Positions 17,088-27,251 of a DNA stretch of 64,000 bases are shown here, piece after piece. Numbering within the stretch: the first letter of the stretch is position 1; each line of letters starts with the position of its first letter. Below the pieces are notes generated by a model. It made no database searches, was not told the origin of the DNA, and saw only the letters and a program-made list of their open reading frames with translations. The translations under genes were made by a program, and so were the position numbers. Origin of the DNA: Burkholderia plantarii (GTDB taxonomy: Bacteria > Pseudomonadota > Gammaproteobacteria > Burkholderiales > Burkholderiaceae); NCBI RefSeq assembly GCF_001411805.1, contig NZ_CP007213.1, positions 1,984,001 to 2,048,000 of the forward strand, given 5' to 3'.

Positions 17088-18710
17088 TCAGGTCGCCGAC
17101 AGCACCGGCAGCGCCGCCGCATGTTTCGACGGCCTCGACGTCACGGCATCGACACGGCGCGTGTCGCCGTCGAGCCGGAACGCGGCCACGGTGCCGGTCA
17201 GCGCGTCGGCCTGGTTGCGCAGCGCCTGGGCGGCGGCCGCGCTTTCCTCGACCAGTGCCGCGTTTTCCTGCGTGACCTGGTCCATCTGCGTGATGGCGTG
17301 GTTGATCTGCTCGATGCCGTCGCTCTGCTCCCGGCTCGACGCGCTCATCTCGTTGACGATCGACGACACCGCCGTGATGCTCTTGACGACCTGCCGGATC
17401 GTCTCGCCGGCCTGCTCGACGATGCCGGTGCCCAAGCCGACGTGGCTCACCGAATCGTCGATCAGCGTCTTGATTTCCTTGGCCGCCACCGCGCTGCGCT
17501 GCGCGAGGCTGCGCACCTCGCCCGCCACCACCGCGAAGCCGCGCCCGTTCTCGCCGGCGCGCGCCGCTTCCACGGCCGCGTTCAGCGCGAGGATGTTGGT
17601 CTGGAACGCGATGCCCTCGATCACGCTGATGATCTCCACCACCTTGCGCGACGAGGCATCGATCGCGTTCATCGTGTCCACCACGCGGTCCACCGCCTCG
17701 CCGCCCTTCACGGCCACCGCCGACGCCTCGCCGGCGATCTGGTTGGCCTGCTGCGCGTTGCTGGCGTTGTGCTTGACGGTGGAGGTGAGCTGTTCCATCG
17801 CGGCGGCGGTTTGTTCCAGCGCGCTCGCCTGCTGCTCGGTGCGCGTGGACAGATCCATGTTGCCGCTCGCGACTTCCTGCGAGGCCAGCGTGATGGCGTG
17901 GGTGCCGCCGCGCACGTTGCCGACGATGGTGTTGAGGCTCTCGGTCATCCTGCCGAGCGCGGCCAGCAGGCGCGAGACCTCGTCGCGGCCGGTCACGTCG
18001 AGCCGGTGCGTGAGGTCGCCGCTCGCCACGGCCTCGGCCAGCGCCACCGCGCCGTTGATCGGCCGCGTGATGCTGCGCGTGATGAACCAGCCGGTCAGCA
18101 CCGACGCCAGCACCGCGCTGAGCGCGAGAATCGCCATCTGCAGCTTGGCCCATCGGCCCTCGGCCGTGGCCTCGGCGACGTCGTTGTTCATCTGGCCGGC
18201 CTGGAAGTCCACCATCTTGTCGACCAGCGCGAAATACACGTCCTGCAGGTGCGCGATATCGCCGAGGTAGAGGTCGCGTGCCTCCTCCTGCCTGCCCGCC
18301 GCCACCATCGCGAGGAAGGTCTTGACGGCGTTGCCGTAGTCGGTACGCGCCTGGAGCTGGCTCCTGAACAGCGCCCGGCTCTGGTCGTCGGTCAGCTGCT
18401 TTTCGAATTGCGTATAGGTATCGGCGTTGAACTTGCGGATGACGGCGTAGTCGTCCGTGTATTTTTTTGTCTGATCCGGGGTGGAAGCCAGCAGCAGGTT
18501 GCTGAGAATGATATTGGCTTTCAGGCTGGTGGTCTTGATCAGCGTGCTCGTCGAAATCAGCGAATAACGCTGGTTGACGATGCCGTTCATTCGATTGAGA
18601 CTGGATTCGATATGGCGAATGCCGAGCAGCGTGGTGCCGATCAGCAACAGGACGATGATCGCGAAGGCCGCACTCAGGCGAACCCCGATTCTCAGGTTTG
18701 AAATGGTCAT
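17088..18710 (-). CDS. Methyl-accepting chemotaxis protein (Tsr/Tar topology)
   Basis: 540 residues. TM1 (about 10-32) is followed by a periplasmic four-helix-bundle sensor (about 33-190). TM2 follows ([19 protein letters not shown]), then a HAMP domain ([24 protein letters not shown]). The cytoplasmic hairpin contains the invariant tip region [23 protein letters not shown] and [18 protein letters not shown]. It clusters at the pole and signals through CheW/CheA. The C-terminus ([11 protein letters not shown]) lacks the NWETF-type pentapeptide that tethers CheR/CheB in some receptors. The ligand is not predictable. The gene appears monocistronic. Confidence 0.95.
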   Translation of the reverse strand: MTISNLRIGVRLSAAFAIIVLLLIGTTLLGIRHIESSLNRMNGIVNQRYSLISTSTLIKTTSLKANIILSNLLLASTPDQTKKYTDDYAVIRKFNADTYTQFEKQLTDDQSRALFRSQLQARTDYGNAVKTFLAMVAAGRQEEARDLYLGDIAHLQDVYFALVDKMVDFQAGQMNNDVAEATAEGRWAKLQMAILALSAVLASVLTGWFITRSITRPINGAVALAEAVASGDLTHRLDVTGRDEVSRLLAALGRMTESLNTIVGNVRGGTHAITLASQEVASGNMDLSTRTEQQASALEQTAAAMEQLTSTVKHNASNAQQANQIAGEASAVAVKGGEAVDRVVDTMNAIDASSRKVVEIISVIEGIAFQTNILALNAAVEAARAGENGRGFAVVAGEVRSLAQRSAVAAKEIKTLIDDSVSHVGLGTGIVEQAGETIRQVVKSITAVSSIVNEMSASSREQSDGIEQINHAITQMDQVTQENAALVEESAAAAQALRNQADALTGTVAAFRLDGDTRRVDAVTSRPSKHAAALPVLSAT

Positions 18711-19125
18711 GATGTGCCTATCCTTTTCAAGGATGCTTTTTACTAGTGCTTTCCTTTTCCCGAAGCCGGATCATGACGGCCGATTCGGCGGGTGCGCGAT
18801 CGCGGCCGTCGTGGCAAGAACGCGGCGACCGCCGGCGGGAAAACTGCAGGCCCCGTAGCACTATCTCTCAGGCGTGTTTACGGCATCACTTCTTCTCAAT
18901 TGAATTTTTTTGATAAGGGCAATTACCTAGCGGCGACGGAGTGATCACGGACCGGAGCATTTTGATGTATGTCCGGGTATTCATTCGCCGGATGCGTTCA
19001 TTCAGCGCATTAATTCTTCATTTTGAAACGGCGCGTTGATTTGATCTGACACGTCATGCCGGAAAACAGCGGCGCGGCCGGCATGGCGCGATCCACTCGC
19101 CCGTGCCGGCCGCACCGCCGCGCCG
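18711..19125. other. Intergenic region upstream of chemoreceptor
   Basis: No gene seen. A short inverted repeat, ATCCTT-TTC-AAGGAT (18720-18734), lies just upstream of the chemoreceptor start and overlaps its ribosome-binding region. The stretch 18895-19025 is markedly AT-rich. I could not place a sigma-28 promoter with confidence. Confidence 0.5.
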
Positions 19126-21615
19126 TCAGAACGCGTAGCGCGCCCGCGCGTAATAGAAGCCGCCGTTCGCGCCGATGGTGGCGGCGGCGCTGTCGTAGCG
19201 GATGCCTTCGAGTTGCGCCTCGTAGGGCAGCTCGGACGGTTTCGCGTCGAACAGGTTGATCGCGCCGATCGCGATCTGGAAGCGCGGGGTCACGTCGTAG
19301 CGCACCTCGAGGTCGGTGGTGTATTTCGCGGCGTTGCGGAACCGCACGAACTGCGTGGTCGAGAACGCGTTCGGGCCGACGATGTAGGTTTCCTCGCTGG
19401 TGGTCGGGCCGAAGCGCGTCTCGTGCAGGCTCACCGCCCATTTGTCGAGATGCCAGGTGCCGCCGAGGATGATGCGGTTCTTCGGCGTCGAGGTGGTCAG
19501 CCAGGCGATCTGCTGCGCGTTCAGTTGCGGCGAGCCGTTCGGGTTGGTGCCGGTGCGCGTGACCGAGGTGGTGTTGAGGTTCACGCCCAGTTCCCAGTCC
19601 ACGCGCCCGTACTGGCCGAAACGCGTCTGGTAGGTGCCCGTCAGGTCGAGGCCGCGCGTGCGCGTGTCGGCGCCGTTGGTGAAGTAGCTCGCCGACACGG
19701 CCGAGGCCGGCACCGAGCCCGACACCGACAGCCCGGCCGCCTGCAGCGCGGCGAGCGCGGCCGCGCCCGAGGCCGTGCCGCCCTCCACGATGCGGTTGCG
19801 GATGTCGATCTGGTAGGCGTCGATCGCCAGGTTCAGGTCGCGCGCGGGGGTGAGCACGAGGCCGAGGTTGAGGTTGGTCGACTTCTCCGATTTCAGCGGC
19901 TGCGCCCCGATCAGCCGCGCGGCCGACGAGTTCGCGGCCAGCAGCCCGCTGGCCGAGGCCGGCGAGGTGTTGACGTTGGTGTAGTTCTCCTCGGCCAGCG
20001 ACGGCGCGCGAAAGCCGCTGCTGATGCTGCCGCGCAGCGCGATGGCCGGCGACAGCTCGTAGCGCGTCGCGAACTTGCCGTTCGCGGTGTCGCCCACGTC
20101 GCTGTAGTGTTCGAAGCGGCCCGCCACGTCGATCTTCCAGCGCGGCGTGATGCGCGTGGCCAGATCGACGTAGGTGCCGAGCACGTCGCGCGAGGCGCGG
20201 CTCGCGCTGACCGGCGCGAGCCCCGGCAGCGCCTGCGCGCCGCCGAGGATGGACGACGCGTCGTCGCCCGGCGCCACGCTGTAGGTCTCGTGGCGCTGCT
20301 CCACGCCGAACGACACGGTGAGCGGCGCCGCCAGCAGCGGCAGGTGGAACGCGCGCGACAGGTCGAGGTTGTTGGTCAGCTGGGTCGAACTCAGCGTCGA
20401 GAGATGGAAGCGGGTCGGCGTGTCGCCGCTCGCGGCATAGAGCCCGGTGTTGGCCGAATCGAGCAGGCCGAACGACGAATGATCGCCGCCGTAGGTCGAG
20501 CTGAGATCCCAGGTGAAGCCGAACAGGTTCTCGCCCTTCAGGCCGGCCGTCACCGAGAAATCGTTTTCGCTGACCGCTTCCACCGGCACGAAGCCGTTCG
20601 GGAACACGGCGGGCAGCACCGAGGGCGGCCGGTAGTTCTGGTAGGCCTCGCCCCTGCGGTGCGCGAAGGTGCCGAAGCCGTAGAGCTGGACCTCGTCGGT
20701 CAGGTAGTAGCCGGCGTTGAAGCCCACCGTCGTGCGCGTGCTGGCCGGATCGCCCTCGATCGGGTTCGGGTAGCCCTGGCCCGGCGCGAGGCTGCCGAAG
20801 TAGTCGTCGGTGCCGGTGCGCACCGTGTGGTTTTGCCGAGCGAATCCGGCGCCGAGGTCGAGAAAGCCGCGGCCGCCCAGATTGAAGCCGATCACGGCCG
20901 ATTCGTCGTTGCGAAAGCCGTCGCCCGCGTAGGTCTTGCCGTTGGTCGATTCGAGGCTGCCGCCGTGCGTGCCGCGCTTCAGGATGATGTTGATCACGCC
21001 TGCGATCGCATCCGAGCCGTACTGCGCGGCCGCGCCGTCGCGCAGGATCTCGATGTGATCGATCAGCGCGACCGGGATCGTCGAGATGTCCACGCCCGTC
21101 GCGCCCTGGTTCAGGCCGCCGTCGAGCGAGATGTTGGCCGTGGTGTGGCGGCGCTTGCCGTTCACGAGCACCAGCACGTGGTCGGGCGTGAGCCCGTGCA
21201 TCGACAGCACGTCGCTCAGCACGGCCGTGTCGCCCGCATACGATTCGCGCGTGATCGACGGCGAGAGCCGCACCAGCGCGTCGCGCAGGTTCGCCGCGCC
21301 GGTCTGCTGCAGTTGCGCCGCGCCGATCACGTCCACCGGCGTCAGGCTCTGGCTGGCGCGCGTCTGCGTGCGTGAGCCGGTCACCACCACCGCGTCCTGA
21401 TGCACGGTGGCCGTAGCCGACTGCGCCGGGCCGGCCGGCGCCGCCGCGGCGGGCGGCTGCCCCGCGGCTGCCGTGCTCGCCGGATCGGGCATCTCGGCGC
21501 CTTGCGCCCAGGCCGTGCCGCAAGCCAGCATCAGCGCCGCCGCCGCGCCGCGCGGCGCCCGCTTGGCGAGCCCGTCGATCGGCGCGTCGGCGCGCCGTGC
21601 CATGTATGACCGCAT
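19126..21615 (-). CDS. TonB-dependent outer-membrane receptor
   Basis: 829 residues from the ATG at 21615, preceded by CTGGAG; a longer upstream frame carries no signal sequence. The signal peptide ends ACGTAWAQG. The plug domain begins DAVVVTGSRTQTRASQSLTPVDVIG and contains ANLRDALVRLSPSI, HVLVLVNGKRRHTTAN and IEILRDGAAAQYGSDAIAGVINI, all diagnostic. The 22-strand barrel ends GGFYYARARYAF with terminal Phe. It imports a ligand using TonB energy. The plug resembles receptors of the non-siderophore type, but the ligand is unknown. No regulator or transporter partner lies beside it; the hydrolase upstream is 516 bp away. Confidence 0.93.
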   Translation of the reverse strand: MRSYMARRADAPIDGLAKRAPRGAAAALMLACGTAWAQGAEMPDPASTAAAGQPPAAAAPAGPAQSATATVHQDAVVVTGSRTQTRASQSLTPVDVIGAAQLQQTGAANLRDALVRLSPSITRESYAGDTAVLSDVLSMHGLTPDHVLVLVNGKRRHTTANISLDGGLNQGATGVDISTIPVALIDHIEILRDGAAAQYGSDAIAGVINIILKRGTHGGSLESTNGKTYAGDGFRNDESAVIGFNLGGRGFLDLGAGFARQNHTVRTGTDDYFGSLAPGQGYPNPIEGDPASTRTTVGFNAGYYLTDEVQLYGFGTFAHRRGEAYQNYRPPSVLPAVFPNGFVPVEAVSENDFSVTAGLKGENLFGFTWDLSSTYGGDHSSFGLLDSANTGLYAASGDTPTRFHLSTLSSTQLTNNLDLSRAFHLPLLAAPLTVSFGVEQRHETYSVAPGDDASSILGGAQALPGLAPVSASRASRDVLGTYVDLATRITPRWKIDVAGRFEHYSDVGDTANGKFATRYELSPAIALRGSISSGFRAPSLAEENYTNVNTSPASASGLLAANSSAARLIGAQPLKSEKSTNLNLGLVLTPARDLNLAIDAYQIDIRNRIVEGGTASGAAALAALQAAGLSVSGSVPASAVSASYFTNGADTRTRGLDLTGTYQTRFGQYGRVDWELGVNLNTTSVTRTGTNPNGSPQLNAQQIAWLTTSTPKNRIILGGTWHLDKWAVSLHETRFGPTTSEETYIVGPNAFSTTQFVRFRNAAKYTTDLEVRYDVTPRFQIAIGAINLFDAKPSELPYEAQLEGIRYDSAAATIGANGGFYYARARYAF

Positions 21616-22131
21616 CGAATCTCCAGTGTGGGAACCGTGATGAACCGCGAGACGGGAACGATCGACGAACACCGGCCGCATCACCGTCGTGGCAATGCCG
21701 ATTCGGATTCCTGATTGAATGGGTGACTCGCAGGGCGGGCCGTCGGTCGCTTCTCGCGCGCCTCGCACGATACGGGTCGTATCGGTCGAGGGACGGCACC
21801 CAAGATAGCAGCGCGCGTGGTCCGCACGAACCAAGCATTCGGCACAACGATATGCGCGCGCGCCCCGCCGCCCTCCGCGACACCGGCAGCGCGAGGGCTC
21901 GTGCCGCGGTGCTCGCTGCCGCGGGTTGCGTCGCGGTGTTCGGGCGTCGCGTGGCGACGCCCGATCAGGGGAAAGCGCGCCGCGCCGGACGGCGGCGGCG
22001 CCCGACGCCTCCGTCGAAGCAAAGGAGAACGCGGCGGCCGGCGTCGCGCGGCCGGATCGGCACCGACAGGATGACTGCCGCGAGCAGAACGGCCGGTGCC
22101 GCCGGCCTTTCCGTCATGCGATGCCGGGCGC
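21616..22131. other. Intergenic region between TonB receptor and MetX-like gene
   Basis: 516 bp with no convincing gene on either strand; open frames here are continuations of neighbouring reading frames. It should contain the promoter of the TonB receptor. I see no clear Fur-box-like AT palindrome. Confidence 0.5.
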
Positions 22132-23211
22132 CTAGCGCGGCGCGGCGGTCTGCGCCAGCAGCTCGCTCAGGTACGGCTTCCACGCTTCCGGATGGGCGAG
22201 CGTCTGGTGGCCATACGCGTTCGGCCCTTCCGGAATCTCGACGAAGCGCCCGCCCGGCACCTTCGGCACGAGCCGCTGCATCACGCCGAGGTCGGCCGCG
22301 TTGATCAGGTCGTCCTGGAAATTCACGGCGAACAGCTTCGCGCGAATCTTGCCGAGCCGCGGCTCGGGATCGTAGTCCGACGAGGAGCGGAACCAGTACA
22401 GCACGTCGTTGGCGTCGTATTTCGCGTACTGCGCCACGGTCGTGTCGTAGAGCTTCGTCGCGGCCTCGCGGTCCGGCGCGGCGAGCTGCAGCTGATGCGG
22501 GTTCTGCGTGATGATCGTGAAGATCGGCATCACGCGCGTCCATTGCGTCGGCGAGGCCGCGTAGTCGCCGTGCTGCCAGCCCGGATCGTGCTCGATCGCG
22601 CCGATCACCATCTGCCGCCACAGCCAGTTGCGCCCGGCCATCGCGATCGGCTGCGAGGCGATCGGCATCAGCGCGTCCATCATCGCCGGATGCTGCTCGC
22701 CCCAGAGCCAGGTCTGCATGCCGCCCATCGAGGTGCCGAGCACGAGCCGCAGATGGTCGACCTCGAGCCCCTCGGTGACGAGCCGGAACTGCGCCTGCAC
22801 CATGTCGTTGTAGCCGTACTGCGGAAAGCGCGTGCGCAGGCCGTCGCTGGGCTTGGCGGAGCCGCCGCGCCCGAGGCCGTCGGGCACGATCACGAAATAC
22901 TTCTCCGCGTCGAGCGGCGCGCCCGGCGCGAACAGTTCCTCGCGCGAGTGCGGGGTGAGGAACTGCGCGCCGGTGCCGGTCGTGCCGTGCAGCAGCAGCA
23001 CGGCGTTCGTGACGTGACCGGCCGCGTCGCGCCGGATCCGCCCGAGCGTGACATAGTGCAGCTTCAGCTCGGGCAGCACCGTGCCGTCGGCGAAGCGGAA
23101 ATCTTTCGCGACGTAGTCGCCGGCCGTCTCCGGCGCCGGCCCGGCCGGCGTCTGCGCGTGGCCGAGCGTCCCCAGCATCGCCGTGGCGCAACCCAACACA
23201 ATCCTTTTCAT
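22132..23211 (-). CDS. Exported alpha/beta hydrolase of the homoserine O-acetyltransferase (MetX) superfamily
   Basis: 359 residues from the ATG at 23211. A signal peptide (MKRIVLGCATAMLGTLGHAQ) precedes a MetX-like core: LHYVTLGRIRRD, VLLLHGTTGTG, FVIVPDGLGRGGSAKPSDGL, the nucleophile elbow GTSMGGMQTW (Ser161) and a late AYGHQT with the candidate catalytic His. True MetX enzymes are cytoplasmic, so an exported member is more likely a general esterase or acyl hydrolase than a methionine-pathway enzyme. The gene stands alone on the minus strand. Substrate unknown. Confidence 0.85.
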   Translation of the reverse strand: MKRIVLGCATAMLGTLGHAQTPAGPAPETAGDYVAKDFRFADGTVLPELKLHYVTLGRIRRDAAGHVTNAVLLLHGTTGTGAQFLTPHSREELFAPGAPLDAEKYFVIVPDGLGRGGSAKPSDGLRTRFPQYGYNDMVQAQFRLVTEGLEVDHLRLVLGTSMGGMQTWLWGEQHPAMMDALMPIASQPIAMAGRNWLWRQMVIGAIEHDPGWQHGDYAASPTQWTRVMPIFTIITQNPHQLQLAAPDREAATKLYDTTVAQYAKYDANDVLYWFRSSSDYDPEPRLGKIRAKLFAVNFQDDLINAADLGVMQRLVPKVPGGRFVEIPEGPNAYGHQTLAHPEAWKPYLSELLAQTAAPR

Positions 23212-23398
23212 GGCTTTCCCTGTCCTTGCGAGTTCGGAAATGCGCCGGCGCGAATGGCCCGCCAGCGGCACGCCGGCGGCACGTGTGCCGGCCGGCGACG
23301 CCCGTCAATGTAGCCGCGGCGCGCGGCGCGCGTCTGGACAAAACGGGGGTATTCCTGCACGGATTTGCGTTTCAGGGATCGGGCGGCGGCTTGGGCGC

Positions 23399-23782
23399 CT
23401 ACAGCAGCTCGGAGATCTCGATCAGGTTCAGGTCGGGATCGCGCACGTAGACCGAGCGAATCCGGCGCGTCGCGCCGGTTCGTTCGACCGGACCCTCGAC
23501 GATCGGCCAGGCGGCGCGTTCGAGATGGGTGATCACGGCGTCGAGCGGCACCGACGCGATGAAGCACAGATCGAGCGCGCCCGGCACCGGCAGGTGCGCC
23601 TTCGGCTCGAACTCGGCGCCGCGCACATGCAGGTTGATCTTCTGGTTGCCGAAACGGAACGCGAGCCGCCCTGCGCCGAACGTTTCCAGCTGCATGCCGA
23701 GCACCTCCACGTAGAAGTGCCGCGTCGCCTCGGGATCGACGCAGGTCAGCACGAGGTGGTCGAGATGATCGATCAGCGACAT
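23399..23782 (-). CDS. VOC-superfamily (glyoxalase/bleomycin-resistance-like) protein
   Basis: 127 residues from the ATG at 23782. It shows the paired beta-alpha-beta units of the vicinal oxygen chelate fold: LDHLVLTCVDPEATRHFYVEVLGM, then a second unit ending SVYVRDPDLNLIEISELL. Candidate metal ligands are His9, a His in INLHVRG and Glu122-124 near the end. Such proteins include glyoxalase I, ring-cleavage dioxygenases and antibiotic-binding proteins; this short form resembles the biphenyl-diol-dioxygenase-like or fosfomycin-type group without being assignable. It stands alone between two minus-strand genes. Confidence 0.85.
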   Translation of the reverse strand: MSLIDHLDHLVLTCVDPEATRHFYVEVLGMQLETFGAGRLAFRFGNQKINLHVRGAEFEPKAHLPVPGALDLCFIASVPLDAVITHLERAAWPIVEGPVERTGATRRIRSVYVRDPDLNLIEISELL

Positions 23783-23983
23783 GGCGCGGCCTCCCGGGTG
23801 ACGAGGCTTGCCAAGGGCCGGCTCGGGGCCGGCCATCGGCGGCGGGGCGAAAGCTTGCGGGACGGTGTCATGCGTGCGGCTCCATCGGGTTGAGGCGTCG
23901 AGCGGATCGTGCCGCATTTTCGGCGCGCCGATAAGCGCTGTTTTTCGCAAGTCGCCGTTTCGGCCGCCGCCAGCGCCCGCCGC

Positions 23984-25078
23984 TCAAGCCTCGTGATCGA
24001 CGACCACGCATTCGGTGCCGGCCGCGCGCGCCGCCGCGTCGATCGCCTCGGGCAGCCGGGGCAGCGCGAACGTGGCGGCGTCGCAGGCGTCGGGCCGCAG
24101 CAGGCCGGCCGCGATCAGCGCCAGCACGCCGCGCCCGGCATCGCGCGCATGCATGAACTGGCCGAGGATCTCCCAGCCGTGGCGCATCACCTCGGTATAG
24201 GGCAGCGGCAGCGGCACGGCCATGCTGCCCATCAGCACCAGGCGGCCGCCCGTGTTCAGGCTGTGCAGCGCGGCCAGCGTCAGGTTCGGATCGGCCGCGT
24301 TGCCGACCATGTCGAATGCGAGCGATACGCCCGCGCCGCCCGCCGCCGCGCGCAATGCCGCCGCGTCGGCCGCGACCTCGCCGCTGGCCGCCACCGCCAC
24401 GGCGCGCGCGCCGGCTTGCGCCACCACCCGCCCGAGCGCCGCCGCGTTGCGCCCGAACGCGATCACGCGCGCCGCGCCCAGCGCGAGCGCGAGCGGCACC
24501 GCCGCCGAACCGTAGGCGCCCGTCGCGGCCGACACCACCACGGTCTCGCCCGCGGCCAGCCGCCCTTTCAGCAGGCCGCCATAGGGCACCACGTAGCGCA
24601 TCGCGGTCGCGAGGCGCCGTGCGTCGAGGTCGGGCAGCGCGTCGGCCGGCGTCAGCGCCGCCGCCGGCAGCAGCGCGTAGTCGGCCAGCGTGCCGTCGGG
24701 CCAGTCGTCCTGCATGCGCCGGCCGGCCTCGCCGCCGGCCGTCACGCCGATCAGCATCCGCGCCGGCTCGGCCACGTTCTCGCGCGCCACGCTATACGGC
24801 GAGATCATCACGCGCTGCCCGACCCGCAGGTGCCAGACGTCGCGTCCCACTTCGTGGACGATGGCCACGCCGTTGCCGCCCGGCACGAACGGCCGGGACG
24901 GCACCTGATAGCCGGGCAGCCGGCCGTCCACGTAGTCGCGCAGGTACGACATCAGCACCGAGGACTGCATGCGCACCACCACGGCGCCGGGCCGCGCGCG
25001 CGGGACGGGTCGATCGACGAGCGTCAGCGCGCCGCCGGGGCGCTCGAGCTGCCACGCTCGCATGAGGGTCGGCTGCAT
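23984..25078 (-). CDS. Medium-chain dehydrogenase/reductase, zinc-independent alcohol dehydrogenase type
   Basis: 364 residues from the ATG at 25078, with GAAGGAGAC upstream. The GroES-like half (ALTLVDRPVPRARPGAVVVRM to GGNGVAIVHEVGRDVWHLRVGQRV) lacks the usual catalytic zinc cysteine. The Rossmann half has VVVSAATGAYGSAAVPLALALGA and AFDMVGNAADPN. It is probably an NAD(P)H-dependent quinone or enone reductase. It is transcribed divergently from the AraC gene at 25204, with 125 bp between the starts, so that regulator likely controls it. Confidence 0.88.
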   Translation of the reverse strand: MQPTLMRAWQLERPGGALTLVDRPVPRARPGAVVVRMQSSVLMSYLRDYVDGRLPGYQVPSRPFVPGGNGVAIVHEVGRDVWHLRVGQRVMISPYSVARENVAEPARMLIGVTAGGEAGRRMQDDWPDGTLADYALLPAAALTPADALPDLDARRLATAMRYVVPYGGLLKGRLAAGETVVVSAATGAYGSAAVPLALALGAARVIAFGRNAAALGRVVAQAGARAVAVAASGEVAADAAALRAAAGGAGVSLAFDMVGNAADPNLTLAALHSLNTGGRLVLMGSMAVPLPLPYTEVMRHGWEILGQFMHARDAGRGVLALIAAGLLRPDACDAATFALPRLPEAIDAAARAAGTECVVVDHEA

Positions 25079-25203
25079 GAATGTCTCCTTCGAGAACGGT
25101 TCGGGGCACGGGGCACGACGCCCACGCCATGGATGAAGGATCTCGCATCGAAGCCGATGCTCATATAATCTTTTGCTCGATATTCCTATTCGATCGTACA
25201 GAT

Positions 25204-26163
25204 ATGGATGCATTGTCCGAGATGTTGTCGATGCTGCGCGTGTCGAGCGCGCTGTCGTCGCGTTTCGAGGGGCACGGTGCCTGGGCTTTCCGGTTTCCGA
25301 GCTATCGCCACGTCAAGTTCGGCTCGGTGCTGCGCGGGCAACTGTTCCTGTGGATGGACGGCGAATCGCGCCACCACCGCATGGAGGAAGGCGATTTCTA
25401 CCTGCTGACCGACGGCGCGCCGTTCTGCTCGGCGAGCGATCCCGCGCTGGCGCCGGCGGACGGGGTGCGCTGCTACCGCGAGCATCGCGGCGCCGACGAC
25501 GTGGTGCGTTACGTGAGCCCCGACCCCGGCCCCGGTTCGCTGCCGCTCGTGAGCCTGTCGAGCGGCCGCTTCACGTTCGAGAACGAGCTGTCGGCACTGC
25601 TGCTCGCGCATCTGCCGCCGCTGATCCATCTGCGCGCGGCCGACGTGGCCTCGCACGCGCTCGGCCACGTGCTCGCGCTGGTACACAGCGAGACCGAGAC
25701 GGCGCGGCCGGGCGCCGACGTCGCGCGCGCGAGCCTCGCGACGCTGGTGCTGGTCCATGCGCTGCGCGCCTATCTGGCCACCAGCGACGCGCCGGCCGGC
25801 TGGCTCGGCGCGCTGGCCGACGCCCGCATCGGCCGCGCGCTGTCGCTGATGCATGCGTCGCCGGCCGAGCGCTGGACCGTCGACTCGCTGGCGGCGGCGG
25901 TGGGGATGTCGCGCACCGCGTTCGCGCAGCGCTTCCGCCGGCGCGTGGGCAGCGCACCGCTCGAATACCTGCAGGCCTGGCGCATGTCGCTGGCCATGAC
26001 GGCGCTGTCCGGCTCGGACGAGTCGCTCGCGCGGATCGCCGAGCGCGTCGGCTACCTGTCGGATACCGCGTTCAGCATCGCGTTCAAGCGCAGCACCGGC
26101 GAGAGCCCGGGGCGCTTTCGCAGCGCGCGGCGCAAGGGCGTGGGGGAAGCGGCGCCGGCTTGA
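25204..26163 (+). CDS. AraC-family regulator with cupin-type sensor domain
   Basis: 319 residues from the ATG at 25204; an upstream in-frame start at 25081 would overlap the divergent promoter. The N-terminal half (GHGAWAFRFPSYRHVKFGSVLRG, MEEGDFYLLTDGAPF) is the cupin_6 sensor. The C-terminal pair of helix-turn-helix motifs reads WTVDSLAAAVGMSRTAFAQRFRRRVGSAPLEYL and LARIAERVGYLSDTAFSIAFKRSTGESPGRFR. Proteins of this layout commonly sit divergently next to a short-chain or medium-chain oxidoreductase that they control, as here. A -10-like ATATAATC occurs at 25164-25171. Confidence 0.92.
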   Translation: MDALSEMLSMLRVSSALSSRFEGHGAWAFRFPSYRHVKFGSVLRGQLFLWMDGESRHHRMEEGDFYLLTDGAPFCSASDPALAPADGVRCYREHRGADDVVRYVSPDPGPGSLPLVSLSSGRFTFENELSALLLAHLPPLIHLRAADVASHALGHVLALVHSETETARPGADVARASLATLVLVHALRAYLATSDAPAGWLGALADARIGRALSLMHASPAERWTVDSLAAAVGMSRTAFAQRFRRRVGSAPLEYLQAWRMSLAMTALSGSDESLARIAERVGYLSDTAFSIAFKRSTGESPGRFRSARRKGVGEAAPA

Positions 26164-26276
26164 AGCGCCGCGGGGCGGAACGCGGCCGATCGCGCCGCGT
26201 CGCCCGCGGCTTCGCTGTCGCGCTTCAACGCTGCCTCGCGCCGGCCTCGCCTCGCCTCGCGGGCGGATCGGGAAAG

Positions 26277-27251
26277 CTAGATCGCGAAATCCACGCCCGT
26301 CATCCGCTCGCTCAACGTCCACAGGCGCCGTGCCGCCTCGCCGTCGATCGCCCACGGCAGCACGCCGTCGAGCGGCTGGTGGTCGGCCGGCACCGCCGCC
26401 GCGATGTCGTTGTCCTCGCAATACACGCCGCCCAGCCCCGCCAGCGCCGGGCTCGTCGCGCACCAGACGGTGGTGGCCGCGCCCTGCTGCGGGGTCTTGT
26501 AGCTCGCGCGCAGCGCCGCCGGGATCTCGCCGTTCGAATCGCGCCAGCCGACGCGCTGCATTTCCTCGAGCGGGATCGAACGCTGCAGGCCGGTCTCGAT
26601 CCGGCCCGGATGCACGGCGAACGCGCGCACGCCATGCCCGCGCGCGCGGCGGTCGAGTTCCACCGCGAACAGCACGCCGGCCGTCTTCGATTGCGCATAG
26701 GCGGTCCACTTGTCGTAGTCGCGCCGCCGGAAGTCGGGATCGTCGAAATCGAAGGCGGCCCACCGATGCGCGCCCGACGACAGCACCACCACGCGCGCCG
26801 CCCCGGCCTGCCGCAGCGCGGGCCACAGTCGCGCGGTCAGCCGGAACGGGCCGAGATGGTTGGCGGCCAGCTGCGCCTCGTGGCCCTGCGCCGTGTAGTG
26901 CAGCGGCGTGGCCATGATGCCGGCGTTTTGGATCAGCAGCGGCAGCGGCTGCCCGCCGGCCAGGTATTGCGCGGCGAACGCATCGATCGAGTCCGCGTCG
27001 AACAGGTCGAGTTCGGCGATCGTGGTGCGCGGCAGGTCGCGCAGCGCCTCGCGCGCCTTCGCCAGCGTGCGCGCCGGCACGATCACCCGCGCGCCGGCCT
27101 CGGCCAGCGCACGCGTGGTCTCGAGGCCGATGCCGGAGTAGCCGCCGGTGACGATCGCGGTCGTGCCGTGCAGGTCGATGCCGGCGACGACCTCGCGGGC
27201 GGTGCGTGTCGCGTCGAAACCGGAGTGGATGGGCGTTTGCATGCTCGACAC
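26277..27251 (-). CDS. Short-chain dehydrogenase/reductase (SDR), retinol-dehydrogenase-like
   Basis: 324 residues from a GTG at 27251, chosen because AGGAG lies 7 nt upstream; the next ATG at 27242 would leave a 16-nt spacing. The NAD(P)-binding motif is TGGYSGIG, the structural motif IQNAG lies near residue 108, and the catalytic pair is in YAQSK (Tyr185, Lys189). Length and the WAAFDFDDPDF region match the retinol-dehydrogenase-like extended SDRs. The substrate is unknown. It is divergent from the MarR-type regulator at 27445, which probably controls it. Confidence 0.88.
   Translation of the reverse strand: MSSMQTPIHSGFDATRTAREVVAGIDLHGTTAIVTGGYSGIGLETTRALAEAGARVIVPARTLAKAREALRDLPRTTIAELDLFDADSIDAFAAQYLAGGQPLPLLIQNAGIMATPLHYTAQGHEAQLAANHLGPFRLTARLWPALRQAGAARVVVLSSGAHRWAAFDFDDPDFRRRDYDKWTAYAQSKTAGVLFAVELDRRARGHGVRAFAVHPGRIETGLQRSIPLEEMQRVGWRDSNGEIPAALRASYKTPQQGAATTVWCATSPALAGLGGVYCEDNDIAAAVPADHQPLDGVLPWAIDGEAARRLWTLSERMTGVDFAI

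Noticed and set aside
19213..21375. 720-residue plus-strand open frame
   Set aside because: Antisense to the TonB receptor, with no domain and Arg/Val/Ala-rich composition.
22132..23211. Homoserine O-acetyltransferase for methionine synthesis
   Set aside because: The protein has a signal peptide and stands alone, which does not fit cytoplasmic MetX; kept as a MetX-superfamily hydrolase.
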